A stretch of 64,000 nt of DNA from Uloborus plumipes (taxonomy: Eukaryota; Arthropoda; Arachnida; Araneae; Uloboridae), in contig JAXGGA010004430.1 in the NCBI GenBank assembly GCA_038373865.1, positions 1 through 64,000 on the forward strand. The letters are read 5' to 3'. Under the pieces are notes generated by a model. The model saw only the letters and a program-made list of their open reading frames with translations. It was not told the origin of the DNA and searched no databases. Both the position numbers and the translations under genes were made by a program. Positions 50,549 to 63,662 of this stretch are shown here, piece after piece (position 1 is the stretch's first letter; each line of letters starts with the position of its first letter).

Positions 50549-51845
50549 ATGCTGGATTACCGAGAGAAAAATATGAAATTCTTTGTTATTTTCGAAACGA
50601 TTTTAAAAGTAAACAATTTATCTGCTACTAAAATGTTCAATGTAGATGAAGCCGGTCTTTTCACTGTCCAAAAGCCCCAAAATATATTGACGTATAGAGG
50701 TAAAAACCAGGTTGGAGCTGTAATGAGTGGTGAACGTGGTAGAAACACACTGGTTATTTGCTGCATGAGTGCAACAGAATTGCAAGCTCCCTATGATTAT
50801 TTTCAAAAGATTACGTTCCATGTTCGGACTTGTAAAAGCTTCCCTGGTGAGCAATATGCTTGTTCAAAAAAAAAAAGGTTGGATTACAAACGAAAATTCA
50901 CACAATTGATACAACTTTCACCAAAACTTAAGCCAAGCAATGTAAAAAGAATATCCTTCTATTAATGGATAGGCACAGCACTTACATAAAGATCTCTGTC
51001 TACATATTTTAATCGAGCATGTTATACATGGATGCGAGAACATTTAATGAGATCCCTTATCTAATATCGTTTTGGAGAACTTTTTCAACTCTTATGGGCA
51101 AACCGCAATCAAGACCATGGCAAATGCTGTGAGTTGATTTTAAAGAACATGAGTTTGGCGTGTTAATTGACATGTATTTAATGACATTGACTTGGCTGCA
51201 GCAGAATTAGAGGCAAGTAGTCCAGATAAAACTAGTCAAAGTGAACAGGTTACATGTTCGGCTGGCCCGTCATTTCAAGTTTTTCCAGGAGGGTGGGGCA
51301 AAGGGTAAAAACACAATACAATATCACCAGAAAACAACAAAAATCCCGCCTACTTATATGCAAATACATTGATTTCTCCAATTCAAGAGGGGAAGCAATT
51401 GACCCCCCCTCCCCCCCTAAATGACGGGCCTGATGTTCGGTGTAAGTTGTACACCATGTAGAAGAGCTAGCTACGACTTAAATTAGTACAAGTTCTGCAG
51501 AATCGGCGGATAGTTCTCATCAAAACATGTCAACTATAACCGATTTTGTAAAGCCAGCTCACATATTACCTTTGCCTAAAAAATAGAAGGAACAAAAAGG
51601 AAGGCTATCTCAGCAATCATTCTAACGCCGTATAAAAGAGGCATAGAGCAGAAAAAGTCACACAAGAAAAAGCAAGAAACTGCACAAAACAATTGTTATT
51701 GCAATATTTGTCACAGAGATGAAGTGCAAAACATGATTAAATGTATGAAATGCCATCGGCGAGTTTATCAACACTGCCTAAGAGAGGCCCAAGCAAAAGA
51801 AATTCTATTGCAAATCCTGGAAAAAAGCTGTATAGCTCAAATATA
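50549..51845 (+). pseudogene. pogo/jerky-like transposase remnant with PHD-like finger
   Basis: 50549-50965 reads NLSATKMFNVDEAGLFTVQK, then a GKNQVGAVMSGERGR stretch; the D in NVDEAG (codon 50645-50647) fits the first catalytic residue of the pogo DDE domain. In another frame LMDRHSTY (D at 50968-50970) fits the second, with G replaced by R. Later sequence is badly broken. At 51694-51780, CYCNICHRDEVQNMIKCMKC then H..V.QHC has PHD zinc-finger spacing, as in some insect pogo transposases. Several frameshifts, stops and the nested MITE make it inactive. The N-terminal DNA-binding domain was not found. Confidence 0.82.
51262..51432. mobile_element. hAT MITE nested in the pogo element
   Basis: Ends CTGGCCCGTCATTT and (inverted) CAGGCCCGTCATTT, one mismatch in 14. 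The 8-bp duplication atgttcgg is exact on both sides (51254-51261 and 51433-51440). 171 bp, with a C-rich run near the right end. Confidence 0.92.
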
Positions 51846-52399
51846 AATTATTCTATGATTTCCTGATACGGTCCAATTTAGGAAGCGCTTGGTTCAATTT
51901 AGGCGTATATATTCCTATATTGGACTTTTGCAACTTTTTATAAGATAATTTTTTAAAAAATAATTTTCATATTTTCAGAAAATATAAGCTCCTAGGGTGG
52001 TTCCTGATTAAATTTAGCTTACGATGACCTATTTTGCATTTCTGTTTTGCTTCACATTGAGCGACACAGGCCTCCTGTTCTTAGGGGGTCCAATATAGGC
52101 GGTTTTCCCCTACTGTGAACAGCCACAAATTTGATGAAACTCATAGGCTGACAAACTTACCGTCCCAAGCGACCCCACAGTTACGCACTATCTGGAACAA
52201 ATCAAGAGATCAAACAGTCTGGAAAGGTGATGATGTAAAGGGACTTTGACATCCTAGATATGGTGCGTCACTGAAGATTGTCCCGTAAAAATAGAAACTG
52301 GAAGCCATGCCACGAATGCCAACACATGTGACTGAAGCGTGACGCAAACGTACGCTTAAGGTGTAATTACTGTTGTGTATCAATATTAGGAATGAACAT

Positions 52400-52720
52400 G
52401 TATCATATACTATTGAACACGATAGTATCACTCGATTACGATATACTCATATAAACAAATGCAGGATAAGTTCTCTCCCTCTGTCGTCTACATTTGGAGT
52501 CTTGTCGCGTTAGACAAGATTAGGCTGCAACCGAATAAATCCGGATCTTCTTCGGCGACGAATCCAGATTTAATTGGGGTAATGATGGTAATCATGTGCG
52601 CGTGTGGCGATCCCGTTGGAAGTGTTCTAATGGTGCCTTTGCATTCCAGAGACACACCGCTCACAAAGATGTGTCATGTTATGAGGGTCTATCGTGTACA
52701 AAACATTGTCATCCCTAATA
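52400..52720 (+). pseudogene. Tc1-like transposase fragment
   Basis: From 52542 one frame reads RIFFGDESRFNWGNDGNHVR, VWR and, later, FAFQRHTAHK. GDESRFN with the VRVWR follow-on marks the first catalytic aspartate region of Tc1 transposases. It ends at a stop near 52714. Upstream sequence from ~52400 is probably also derived from the element but has no clean frame. No inverted repeats found. Confidence 0.75.
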
Positions 52721-52919
52721 TTGACCATATCATATGATGTTTCTTTTCCTTTATGCATTAACAATTAACGGCAATGGTTTTAAAATTATCCTGTCAGAAA
52801 TATATTTATAAAAATGTACGCTTTAAAGCAAAGTTACCGAAGAAACTGAAGAAGCTAGAACATGCTGTTATGGGCCTTTGAAAATAATCTCAAATAATAC
52901 CTGCAATTATATTATTTTA

Positions 52920-53477
52920 CTAGTGGATATACCCGCCGTCACGCGGGTTAAAATGCAGTATGCGAAATCCAAGAAGGTATTTTTGTGACAACGTGATCAA
53001 TTAAATCAGGGAGAAGGAAAACGTGAAATCAAACATCTGTGATGATTTTCTAAAAAATTACGTTTCTACTTTCGAAAAAATAAAAACAGAAGTATTATTA
53101 TTCAATGGTGAATACTCACGAAAGAAACATCTCCTAATTATTTGAATTGAGAGAAGCCTCGGAAAACTACGCGAAGCAAAGGCAATATCAAACGCAAAAT
53201 TAACTATTGAGAAAAGTTGAGATGAAGCACTAAATAATGATTTGAATGGAGGAAAGAATTTAAAATACTAGGTGGTTTGTGAAAAGTTTCAACTAAAAAT
53301 TGGAATAAAAAAGAACAACAGATTTTTTTTAACTGTTCTCTTGATATGCCCAATGAGGACACAAACAAATTGTGAAATTTTTCGCAGAATCCAACGGGTA
53401 GTTTTTGAGTCTATAAAAGACATACATAGGTATATACAAACATAGATACATACATTCATTTTTAGATATAAAGAAGA
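52920..53477 (-). mobile_element. non-autonomous Helitron
   Basis: Minus strand: CTAG end at 52920 preceded by the perfect hairpin ACCCGC...GCGGGT, and a TC start at about 53477 (TCTTCTTTATATC). Flanked by A (52919) and T (53478). A second GA at 53465-53466 makes the 5' limit uncertain by about 12 bp. 558 bp, non-coding. Confidence 0.75.
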
Positions 53478-53479
53478 TT

Positions 53480-55565
53480 TTTACGTTTGTCGATTAAATA
53501 ATGCTCTCAAAAACTGAAACCCATTTTTTTTAAGAAAAAAATCTTTAAAATAAAAAGAGCTGAAACTTTTGTGTTAAGTTTTTTCTTCATAAAAAAATCT
53601 CATCCACAACTATACCGGTAACGTATATGCCTTTTTTTTATGTTTGCTGGTCCTTTTATAGATTTAGTAAATGACAAGGAAAAAGGAACCCATTTCCTCC
53701 AGACATTTGATCCTATCATCTCAGGTTTCGCTATACATTATTTTACGGGAACCCCAAATCATTTCTCTCTGCGGGGAATTTTTTTTACGATTTTCACTGT
53801 GAATTCTTGTTGTGGATTTAAACGATACTGTGGAAATATGAAATATGCATTGCTATGAAAATCGCTACGCAGAAATAGTTTGTTTTCAGACGTTTGAATT
53901 CACTTATTTGTATTTCAGAGAATTGCTATATGCCATTTGATTTGCAAAAATAATAATTTCCAAGCAAACTAAATTTTATTTGCGTGCAAAGAAAAGGCAT
54001 TTCACACTTCTTGTTCCTAATTCTGAATAATGATAAATAAAAAAGCACTTTTTAAAACTTATTTTTCCATTTTCCATGTTGTTCCTAAGCTATACGTTTT
54101 TGAAGCAAGGTCTTTAATTGTTTCGTATAAGATTCTCCTAATTGTCAAAAGATTAAAACAAAGTTTAAAATGAGCAAATATCATTTAGTTCGCTAGATTA
54201 TGCTTCGGAGTTGAAATGAGCACCCTTCTAAAAGAACATAAAACATTCAACAAAAATAAACCGACTAAGAATCGAATGACAAGCTAAAAACCTTCTGAAG
54301 AAAGATTAAAGCTTTGAACCAAGAGCTATTTTCTTTTTGACGAAAAAGGGGCTCCCCTTAACCCCGAACCACGTACTTGGAATTTCAGTACGGTTTTCAT
54401 TTTTAACGATGCTTTAATACTTTTTATTTTCTGCATCAAGGTTTACATTTTAATAGTAGTTTTTCTATAAATTTTCCAATAGAACATACAGTACTCAATA
54501 AATCTCAGTCATGTTTCTTCGTAGAAAACAAATCTTTTTTTAAAAACGGAAAACATAAATTTCTTATTGCTTATGCATAAATCTAAATTTTCAAACCTAT
54601 ATGAGCACATTTTTATTCAATTGAGACTGTATTTTGTTTATGTACTTATTAGCATTTTGCTTTCATTAGCTGAAAATATTTCGGTTGAAAGATTCCATTA
54701 CTTGGAACCAGGATTCACTCATAATGGAGGGCGTTTTCTGACGTCAAATGCAGTTATACGCTTCACACTTTACAGAAAGGGATTCTCTTTCACCTCCCCC
54801 CCTCCTCCTCCTCTCCCGCCATGCTTAGCATAGCGTACTTTCATTGTGCTCTCTTTTTCAATTCCAACAAGAGGTTCCAGGATTCATACAAAGAGTAAAA
54901 AAGAAAAAAAAACATGTATTCTCGAATTTTCAAAACCTGAAATGTTTCAGAACAACACATCTTGGGCACTGCATAAATTCATTGCAAAAAAAAAAAAAAA
55001 AAAACCGTTTTGCAAGTGTTTTTTTCTAGTTGAATAAAATGCATACATTTAAGAATGAACCTGGATACATAAAATTTAAATCTCATTGGCAATTTGGTAA
55101 ATCTAAGTAATTATAAATTTAAATAGTGCATTAACTTTCTATACAAGAAGTTATTTCATGGCAAATGATGTAATACTGGAAGAGATAGTTCGTAACTTCG
55201 GCACATGAACAGTTTTCTATTTTAAACCTCTTCATCACGTCTTTTAAACTATATTAAAACACGAGTTTACACGAAACCGAGTATCATTTCTCACGAATTT
55301 GCGGCAAGTTTTTAATAAGCAGCTGCGTATCTAAACGCAGCCTTAAACCTTAGTAAATGATTCTACACATAGCATGCAAATTTCCCTACTTGCAAATGAT
55401 GCAACATTATGTTTCTTTCATTATTAAAACTATTATAACCAGACAAAAGTCTAATTTTGCATTACATCCCTATTTATCAATTAATCATGACAATATAAAA
55501 AGTCTCTCTATTGAATTATAGAATTTGGGCTAATACAATGGAAAGAAGACTGAAAAACATACGTT
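53480..55565. other. intergenic, nothing recognised
   Basis: A/T homopolymers near 54900-55005. No gene or element ends seen. Confidence 0.4.
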
Positions 55566-55569
55566 TAAT

Positions 55570-55955
55570 TGCCCTCAAATAATCACCTCCGCGACTCACA
55601 CATTTTTGTGCACAGCGGTACAAAGTTCGGGAACACGATTCAAAGTTCTTGGAAGATATGCTTCGAAGTTTGAGCTGTTACGTTTTTCTTTATGTTCTCT
55701 ACGTCCTTTCAGAACAAGTCTGAAGTTTTGGTTGTATCTGAATAATACCAGGACTTTACGTGTAGTTACTGAATAAAAATGTGTAGGGATACTATCTCAT
55801 CTGAAAAAGCATCGATTTCAGGACATAGAGGACATAAAGAAAAACGTAACCGCTCAATTTTGAAGCACATCTTCTGAAGACTACGAAGCATATTGCCAGA
55901 ATTTTTCCGCAGTGCACGGAAGCGTGTGAGGTCCGGAGGTAATTGAGGACTCTAA
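55570..55955. repeat. long imperfect inverted repeat
   Basis: Two arms of about 150 bp (55570-55735 and 55805-55955) face each other. TTACGTTTTTCTTTATG appears in the left arm and CATAAAGAAAAACGTAA in the right; CCTCAAATAATCACCTCC pairs with GGAGGTAATTGAGGA. About 75% identity by eye. Perhaps two head-to-head TE copies; family unknown. Confidence 0.7.
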
Positions 55956-57189
55956 AACGCATGTTTGTATTTTATTATTTATTCCGTTGTATAACCACAG
56001 TCTTGAAATTTAATAGATACAAATTGTAGTTTCTTCCTTTTTGCATCAAAACGTTGCATTGCCCCCTCCCCCTTCAATCTCTTTTGATGTTTAAAAACTT
56101 TTAAAATACATCAGTATTTTTCTTGGAGTTTATATACCTTTTTTTTAAACTTCATTTTAGTGTTCGTCGTCCTTATGTCCATGTTTCAGTCTCGTCTTTA
56201 TGGTATCATTAGTTTTTTAGTTTAGTCAAAATTTCTCCTCAGATTGCTCTTTTGGTATGCTTTTCTAAATTGAAAAATTTGTTCCTGAATCTATTTCTCC
56301 GAAACTTTTCGAAATTCTAGAAATGCAGTATAGCTTATGAAAGCTCTTGCGCTTAAAAAAAACCTATACAATCAACAAACCAAACTACCCACTTAGATAC
56401 TTAGAAATAGAAAAGCAATTAAATGACGGCTCGCTCAGTGACCATATCATTCCCGAAATAATTGTTGTAGAAAAATTCCAGCATTAAAAGGGAAAAATGC
56501 ATGAAAGAGAAAGCTTTTTCATGGAAGAAAACGCAACGTCCGTGGTAGAATAACCCGACATGAGGTGACACTTGATTAACCTAGAATCTCGTAGCATCAA
56601 GCACAACAAAGAACACAACAGAAACCGTAACTTAACATATGTGAGCTCAAGAATTAAAAAGGAAAGCACAAAAGATGGTATTTAATCTGTCTTCAACAAA
56701 AAAGCCTGAGAATAAAGGATTCTGTGGAGCAAGAAATAGGTCAAAGAGACAATTTGATAAAATATTATGAGAGCAACAATGCGTGGTCTTTAATATAATA
56801 AAAGCAAATCTGCGTTTCTGGTAAAAAAGATACTAACAGGACGTTGTACAAATGAATATTTGAAACATGGTTTTTGGTACAAGAAGTTTCATTTAGTTCA
56901 TAAGAATATGAATTTTTATTTAAAATATTTTTAGAGCAGGCAATAAAATTAAATACATTTTTTTATTTTTTTTTCTAGATAGCATGGGAAAACAAGGAAA
57001 AAAGAAGACAATTTCAAGACAAGAGCTTTTGTCTTGTGCCAGCTAGGCTGACAATTTAGGGGCGGGGGGCCTCCCGTTTCACTTTTCCAACTGTATGGTC
57101 ATTTGGTGTGAATTCCGACTTCCTCAGTATACACATGTCATAAGGACTCGTTTAGAGGGTAAACAACGATTCCCACCACAACACATTCA

Positions 57190-57310
57190 TACAAAAGAAG
57201 AACAAGAGGGAGAAAGTACATCCATGCTCGATCCGAGATTCGAACCCGGAACCACACCATCCGCTGGACTTCTCTGACCACTAAACAAGGTGGCCGGCAT
57301 CTTAAGCAGT
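57190..57310 (-). repeat. tRNA-derived SINE fragment
   Basis: On the minus strand GTTTAGTGGTCAGAGAAG resembles a box A/D-arm, and CCGGGTTCGAATCTCGG is a complete T-arm (stem CCGGG/CTCGG with one G-T). The acceptor stem does not close. A tRNA pseudogene is an alternative. Confidence 0.65.
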
Positions 57311-59280
57311 ACCATGGAGCATATGAAGAAAAACTATTCTTATGGGTACCGCCCCAAACTAAAATGTTTGGCAAAAGGGTGTTCTCAACTTACAGAATGG
57401 AACTCCAAATTTTACCGGGTGATAATATACTGCCATGCATAATCGCTTACATCTAATGAAAAGATACATTGGACATTTGTAATAATGTACTGTCTTGAAG
57501 TTCGAAGAGTTGTTTTACAAATTTGCTAAATAAGGAAATTAAGGAAAGGTCTTAGTGGGCCTCCCCTGACCTTACATTAAGGCACATTTGATTCTTATTT
57601 TTATCAAAGCAAAGGTAACCCATATTTTTGGAAGATAATAATTTACATTGTAATGGCTTTTTAATGATTTATGTACTATTATTTATTACTTTTCAGTATT
57701 CGTACCAATGATATACGATTCCAACGATGTATAACATCAGGGGTGGGGGGATTTTTTTGCCCCCTAATTTTGTGAAGTATGTGAAATTTATGCATAAAAA
57801 ATTAATTAAAAAAACGAAATTAAGAAAAATGGCTCCAAGGTACAAATCTAAGGTGCTCGAACTAATTTTGTATCAAGTTTCAAGTCTGCAGGTGCTATGG
57901 AGCCGCCTGGACACAGGTCAGCCACAAACATCCTTTCACAATATCTTTGAGCTTACTTTTTTTTTTAATATATCCTCTTTAGTCCCAGTTGAAGGTACAC
58001 ATATGTGTACCTTCCAAGTTTTTATTTATATTTGGTTTCAAAGCAAATTATAACGAAAAAAACTATGCATTATAAATCTAAGATCGTAGCATTTATTTCT
58101 CATCAATCCCAATTTTTTTTCTTGGTATTATTCAGACCTAATAAAGGTTTAAAAACTAAAAATTCATTGTTGAAAAAAGTCAGGACTAAAGAGGATATAG
58201 ATATATACAGATAACCATGTTGCACCTATTGTAGCAACATCAGCTAACACCCTTACTTCGGGGTTATGTGGAATATACTGTTAAAATAGCTAAACAAAAC
58301 ATGTCTATAAGTTCTTGAATGCGATTATGATTACAGTTTTTAGGTCACCGCACGCCTCACATAAATCTCAACGCATGATGTATTGTGACTGAAAAATCAA
58401 TACCCCAAAGTCTATTGATTTTGTGTTTACTGAAATTTTATTTTGATGATTTTTTTTACCTCGTAAATCTTTTAAATTAAAATTACTAAAATTAAATAAG
58501 AAGCTAATGATAACTCACTGTAATTTCTTCCTTTCTTTTTTTTTATTATTAAAGGGAACATTAAAAAAATAAAACTGTCATTTAGTTCCTGAAAAGCAAA
58601 AAAAGAGCTTGATTTTTACCAAGTTCAGGAAGACAAAAGAAATAAAAAATATGTTTTTAGAAAATAGACATTTTTAAGTGGAATTGGTAGGGATTTTTAA
58701 AGAAGTATTAGAATTGAATTTAGTTAACTAACTGTATTAGAACTAATTAGACAGTGCAGAGAGTTCGGTGGAAATTTTAATTGGAAGTTGCAGAATAGCT
58801 CTAAGCTCAATTCTTACCAGACTAGAATATAGTCAAGCACTTTTAGCTCTTATCATCTATTCGGGTGCGCATTTTTGTATGTGGAATATTCTGATAAACA
58901 GCTTTAAATAGTTTTTAAGAGCAAAATACGAAAAATGTATGTGTTCTAATCCTTGATGCTGTCAAAGCCACCGTTTCTCAACAAGGAAAATGCTACGTTC
59001 GTATTGTGTTCAATTATACAATGCTAAGCTCCATGTTCATTAATTACTCAGATCAAATTTAATGTCGATTAACAATTTAAATTAAATTTAGAAATAACAC
59101 TACATTTGAGCAAAAAGTCTCACCTTAAAAATAATACAGGCGTTTCAACAAAAAAAAGAAAAAAAAACCTGCATTGGCTCAACTTTTTTTTAAATTTATT
59201 TATTTTCAACCTTTTTGTCTTCCCTTCACTGCGGAGTTTTTTGTCATAAATGATTACAGGTCTCTGTTTTTTGCGGAAAC
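57311..59280. other. intergenic; one perfect palindrome
   Basis: A 24-bp perfect palindrome lies at about 57992-58015 (gaaggtacacat and its reverse complement). No gene seen. Confidence 0.4.
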
Positions 59281-59633
59281 TATCAATAAGAGATAGAGAG
59301 AACATGCTATGGCCATTTGAAAAAAAAATATTTCTAAACTAATGAGGAAGAATCCATCTTTAACGACAGTTCCGGTACCCTCGAGACTAGTGTAGTGCCT
59401 ACGAGGCCTTTCAACGCGAAAAGAAGTCTCAGATTTTTATTTGAGAGTAGGATTATAATAGGTTTTTGCCACAGGTAGGGGGGGGGGTAGTTTTCTTTCA
59501 GATGAATTGAGACATAAAAATTCTCCATTTTTATATTTTCCCACAGTTTATTTTCTTGAAAATTAATCATAATCAAAAATCACAATCTTATTTGATACTC
59601 AAATAAAATTAATAATAGTTTTTATTATAAATA

Positions 59634-60357
59634 CTAGCTTATTACCCGGCATTGCCCGTGTGCTTATTAACCCTCCGCGTACGGCTCCCGCGATTTCAGC
59701 GGGGTATCAGTTTCGTCCCGGACTACGGGCCACGTGAGAATGGCGGGCGAAGAATTTTTCTCCCTATTTCAATACGGATTGCGCTATTTTCCCGTGTAGG
59801 TTAAAAAAACATCATTTGATGGTTATTTTCGCTGCTAGATATAATTCTTGGATTATTTTAAAACAGTTAATAAATATGTGAATTGTAACATATGTAGATA
59901 AAGAAAATCTAAAAAAATCGCCCCGTATTTCAGGACCGGAAAGTATAAAAACTGAGCCGTACGCGGAGGGTTAATACAACATAGTTCTAAAAACGTATTT
60001 AAATACTAAAATGAGATATATGAGCCTTAAATTGAGAATTCATTGTTAATCGCAATCTTTGTTGGATTCATATTTAAACTCATATTTAAATGTGCTAATT
60101 TTTTTTCAATTTGTATGCTGAAAGGCTTGTCTCTATTACTCTGTATATATTCAAAATTGAAAGAAAATGGCTATTTTTAAACTAAAAATTTGAATTTTTA
60201 GCTTTATGGATTCTTTTAAATTTTCAAAACCCCTCCTATGTGAATTCTAGTGCACAAGGAACCTCTGGGCGAGGTTTGATGAAAATCCGACAAAAACTGT
60301 GAATTTATATAAGGAACAAAAACATACAAACATACAATCAATTTTTATATGTATAGA
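59634..60357 (-). mobile_element. non-autonomous Helitron hosting a piggyBac-like MITE
   Basis: Minus strand: TC start at 60357 (TCTATACATATAAAAATTG) and CTAG end at 59634 with the hairpin ACGGGC...GCCGGGT (imperfect). Flanked by A and T. 724 bp, of which 300 bp are the nested MITE plus its TTAA sites. Confidence 0.85.
59671..59970. mobile_element. piggyBac-like MITE, exactly 300 bp
   Basis: Perfect 17-bp inverted ends (ccctccgcgtacggctc) between TTAA sites (59667-59670 and 59971-59974). TTAA target and CCC ends are the piggyBac signature. GC-rich subterminal motifs; no coding sequence. Confidence 0.92.
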
Positions 60358-60954
60358 TTAACATTTATTGTTACTATTATTACAATTATACGCAGGATTT
60401 ATTGTTATTGTAGTCATCTGTAGTATTATTATTATTATTGACCTTACTATGTTTTAAAAAACAAAATAAAGTTTGAAAATAAATATGTCTCTATCATTAT
60501 GAAAGCTATCGATACTTTAGATAGGACATGATATGGCCATTTAAAAGAAATATTTCTAAGCCAATGAGGAAGAATCCATTTTTAACCAGTGTTCAGGTCC
60601 CCGCCGTAGGATTAGTGACGCGCCTACGAGGCATTTTACCCTGAAAAAAAGACTTAGGTTTTTATATGAGAATAGTATAAAATTGGCTTTTGCCTGATAG
60701 CTTTCTTTCAGAAGAATTTAAACAATAAAATTCGGTATTTTCAAATTTTCTCAAAGTTTATATTCTTGAAAATTAATTATAATAAAAATCTCAGTTTTCC
60801 TTGATAATGAAATAAAATTAATAATAGTTCTTATTGTTATTTTTATTGCAATTATAAGCTAAATGTAGTATTGATGTCGTTATCATCAGCATTATAATTA
60901 TTATTGATCTTACTATGTTTTAAAAAACAAAATTTTTAAAATAAATAAAACATG

Positions 60955-61760
60955 GAAGTAAACGAAATTTTCAACTACAATATCGTATTTCTAAAAAATC
61001 ATATCGAACACCTGTTTAGACTGCTCATCTAATATAATTTTCAAAAACTTTTCCAGACACCTATGTTAGAAATTCTGGAAAAAATTTCTCAACTGTAGTT
61101 CTACAGAAGTTTCTCTACTATCCATTCCATTTGATTTCCTTTGCTTTGAAATTCAAAACGAATTTTCAGTTTTACTATTATTGGGAAGTACGCTCTATCC
61201 TGTGCTAGATTCTTTCTCAAAATGTTCAATAATGGACGCAACGTGCTTCGATTATTTCTGACCTTAAATTATTGGAATATTGAATCCGCTTGAGATGAAA
61301 AATGAGGGGGATATTTTCTCATGTTTCTGAATCGAGATTGTTCTACAGTCGGGTGAAACCATATGGAATGGAATGGAAATATGTCGGGGTAAATATTTAA
61401 AGAAATTGAATTTGATAATGGATATTTCACTGAAATTTTATTGTTCTTTCATGTTTTTTTTTTCTTTTATTGCTTTACTTAACTCGATATATTATCAAGA
61501 AAAGATACAGATAAAACGTTGAGTCGAAATACGGTTCACTATTTTGGCATAAATAATAATTGATATAAAATGATTACCAAGGGGCTCTCCATGTCACACC
61601 TCTCTTTATGGTTTTTGCTCCCCTTCAACCCCTCTCCCCTAAGTCACTAAGTGTCACATTTCACTTTACTCCCTTCCTCCCTCCCTATTCACATGTCAAG
61701 TAATACTCTTATTAAAAAATGCTTGATATCAGCACTTCTTTTCACCTCCTCCCTCCCAAC
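60955..61760. other. intergenic, nothing recognised
   Basis: No conserved frame or element ends seen. Confidence 0.4.
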
Positions 61761-61761
61761 A

Positions 61762-61842
61762 ATTATTATTATTAATACAACGAAAATTATTGTTTTCATT
61801 ATCATGACAATTATTATTAATTATTATTATTATGATCATAAT

Positions 61843-61881
<39 letters not shown>

Positions 61882-61900
61882 GTTTTTGTTATTATCATTA

Positions 61901-61938
<38 letters not shown>

Positions 61939-61966
61939 GGTGTTGTTGTTTTTGTTATTATCATTA

Positions 61967-62001
<35 letters not shown>

Positions 62002-62060
62002 GCTATTATTATTACTATTGTCGTCATCATCAGCATTATTATCATCAATATTATTGTTAC
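61762..62060. repeat. ATT/TTA trinucleotide microsatellite
   Basis: About 300 bp of mostly ATT units broken by a few GTT, ATC and GTC units, including two near-identical blocks around 61880-61910 and 61950-61975. Long open frames on both strands (poly-I/L or poly-N) are produced by the repeat and are not genes. The same ATT-rich sequence begins to expand at 60427 and 60890. Confidence 0.95.
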
Positions 62061-63655
62061 TTTTGTGCTCCAAGAAAACTAAATAAATAATACTTGAAAG
62101 CAAACTAAATTTTCAACTTAACTCCAAAAGAAAATGTAGCTTCAGGCAATTTAAATAAAATTCGATTTTTTTTTTTTTTTCAATAAAGCAAATATTTCTG
62201 GTAATGCCCGCAAAATTTCAATGCACTTATGTTCAGTGACGTTAACTTTGTTTATCTCGTTGAGTCCATGAAGACTATATAAAAATGTATTAATAATACT
62301 TTTAGAAGTTCTATTAGATTTTAAATTGTAAGACTTTATAGTCTGAGATCCGATTTAAGTTGAACTTAAAGTTGTCTTAAGATCTAACAAAATTTTAAGC
62401 AAAGATCGGAATTTACTGACTTGGCAAGAAATTGATCACGCTATTTCACTGTCTGTATGTCCAAGATCATGTGAAATATGTCTGCCATTACTCATTGAAA
62501 CTCGTTAAGTTTGACGACTTTTCTTCAAAATTTTGCAAACTTTAAAAGCTTATATTTCGATAACGGGGTCATGAATGCAAAAATGCATGCGTCCAGAACC
62601 GTGTTTTACAATGATCCTTCGATTGCTGCTCATTAAAAAAAAAATCCTCATTGCACTATCGTATGGTTTCCTGATAAGAGCATACTTTCTGCTCTTTTTT
62701 TTTTAAATCATATTGAACGTACAATCAAATGTGAGTGTAATACCGGTATTTATTCAAGTTTTACTTTCAGCCAGTCATCTAAAAGACTTATCGAAACATA
62801 TCCAAAAATTGCTTTAATCTGTTACTAATGTCCCTAAAAGTTTGTTGGGATTTCAATTTCTGACACTTTTATTTCAAAGAAATATAAAGCTATTCCTGCT
62901 GGAATATTTGTCAATGAAACGAAAAAATTACTAAACAGAGCTTGAAAGATAATTTGCAAAAATATGCAATGCATCTTTTCTACATTACACAGCATAGTGT
63001 GATTACAAAGTTTTCTCTAAATATCAGTCCTACCAGAAAATTAGTCAGCTTTGCTTTTACTCCAATTAAGGGATTTTTCCTGTTAAAATTGAGTTAAGAA
63101 ACATGATAAACGAGCTAATTAGATAAACGATCTTCATAAATTAGAACTTTTCCAACTTACCCACCTTCAATTGATTTAAATATACAAAACTTTTAACTTC
63201 AGGAATGATGTATTAAGACTTGCAAATATAAATCTTTTGTTTAACGCTAATCCAAGAAAAATAAATAACAAAGAGAGGTAGAAGGGGTTTGAATGAAAAA
63301 TAACATCATTAGTGAGAAACATTCCTTAACTCATATTGCTTCATTTTTATGCTTTAAGCAAAGCAAAGTAGATACACTATTTTATTAAGGTTTGAGATCA
63401 CGGAAATATACTTTTCACTCCTAAAATACTCAAACTGTGTATTTGATAAATAATTGCTCTCTTTCATACATACATTAAATTTCATTTCTTTTTACCGAAA
63501 TTATTATTGAATAGTATTGTTACGGCATTAAAATTTTGCTTTAAAATATTTTTTTTCAACTTTTGAGAAACATTGCAAGTCGCGTAAGGATGTTTTAATC
63601 TGGCATATTGATAAAATCGGCAATTATTATTTGACTTTAGTTCAGCCTTGATTTT
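62061..63655. other. intergenic, nothing recognised
   Basis: AT-rich; no supported feature. Confidence 0.4.
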
Positions 63656-63662
63656 ATTACAG

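Larger units (their letters stand above)
49875..52110 (+). mobile_element. pogo-type DNA transposon, decayed
   Basis: Termini GGGGAAGACCGCCTATATTG and (inverted) GGGGAAAACCGCCTATATTG, each continuing GACC, differ at one base. TA lies on both sides (49873-49874 and 52111-52112). GGTCCAATTT-type motifs recur inside both ends. The interior holds a pogo transposase remnant and a nested hAT MITE. Confidence 0.9.
59285..60950. repeat. tandem duplication (~480-bp unit), first copy split by Helitron
   Basis: 59285-59633 continued by 60358-60490 matches 60510-60950. Shared stretches: GAGGAAGAATCCAT, GTGCCTACGAGGC-like, TTTCTTTCAGA.GAATT, TTCTTGAAAATTAAT, AATAAAATTAATAATAGTT and CTTACTATGTTTTAAAAAAC. 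The second copy lacks the Helitron. Confidence 0.85.

Noticed and set aside
52459..52737. 92-codon frame starting at 52459.
   Set aside because: Wrong frame: the Tc1 transposase similarity is in a different frame of the same DNA.
61651..62103. Long open frames on both strands (poly-I/L and poly-N).
   Set aside because: Produced entirely by the ATT microsatellite.
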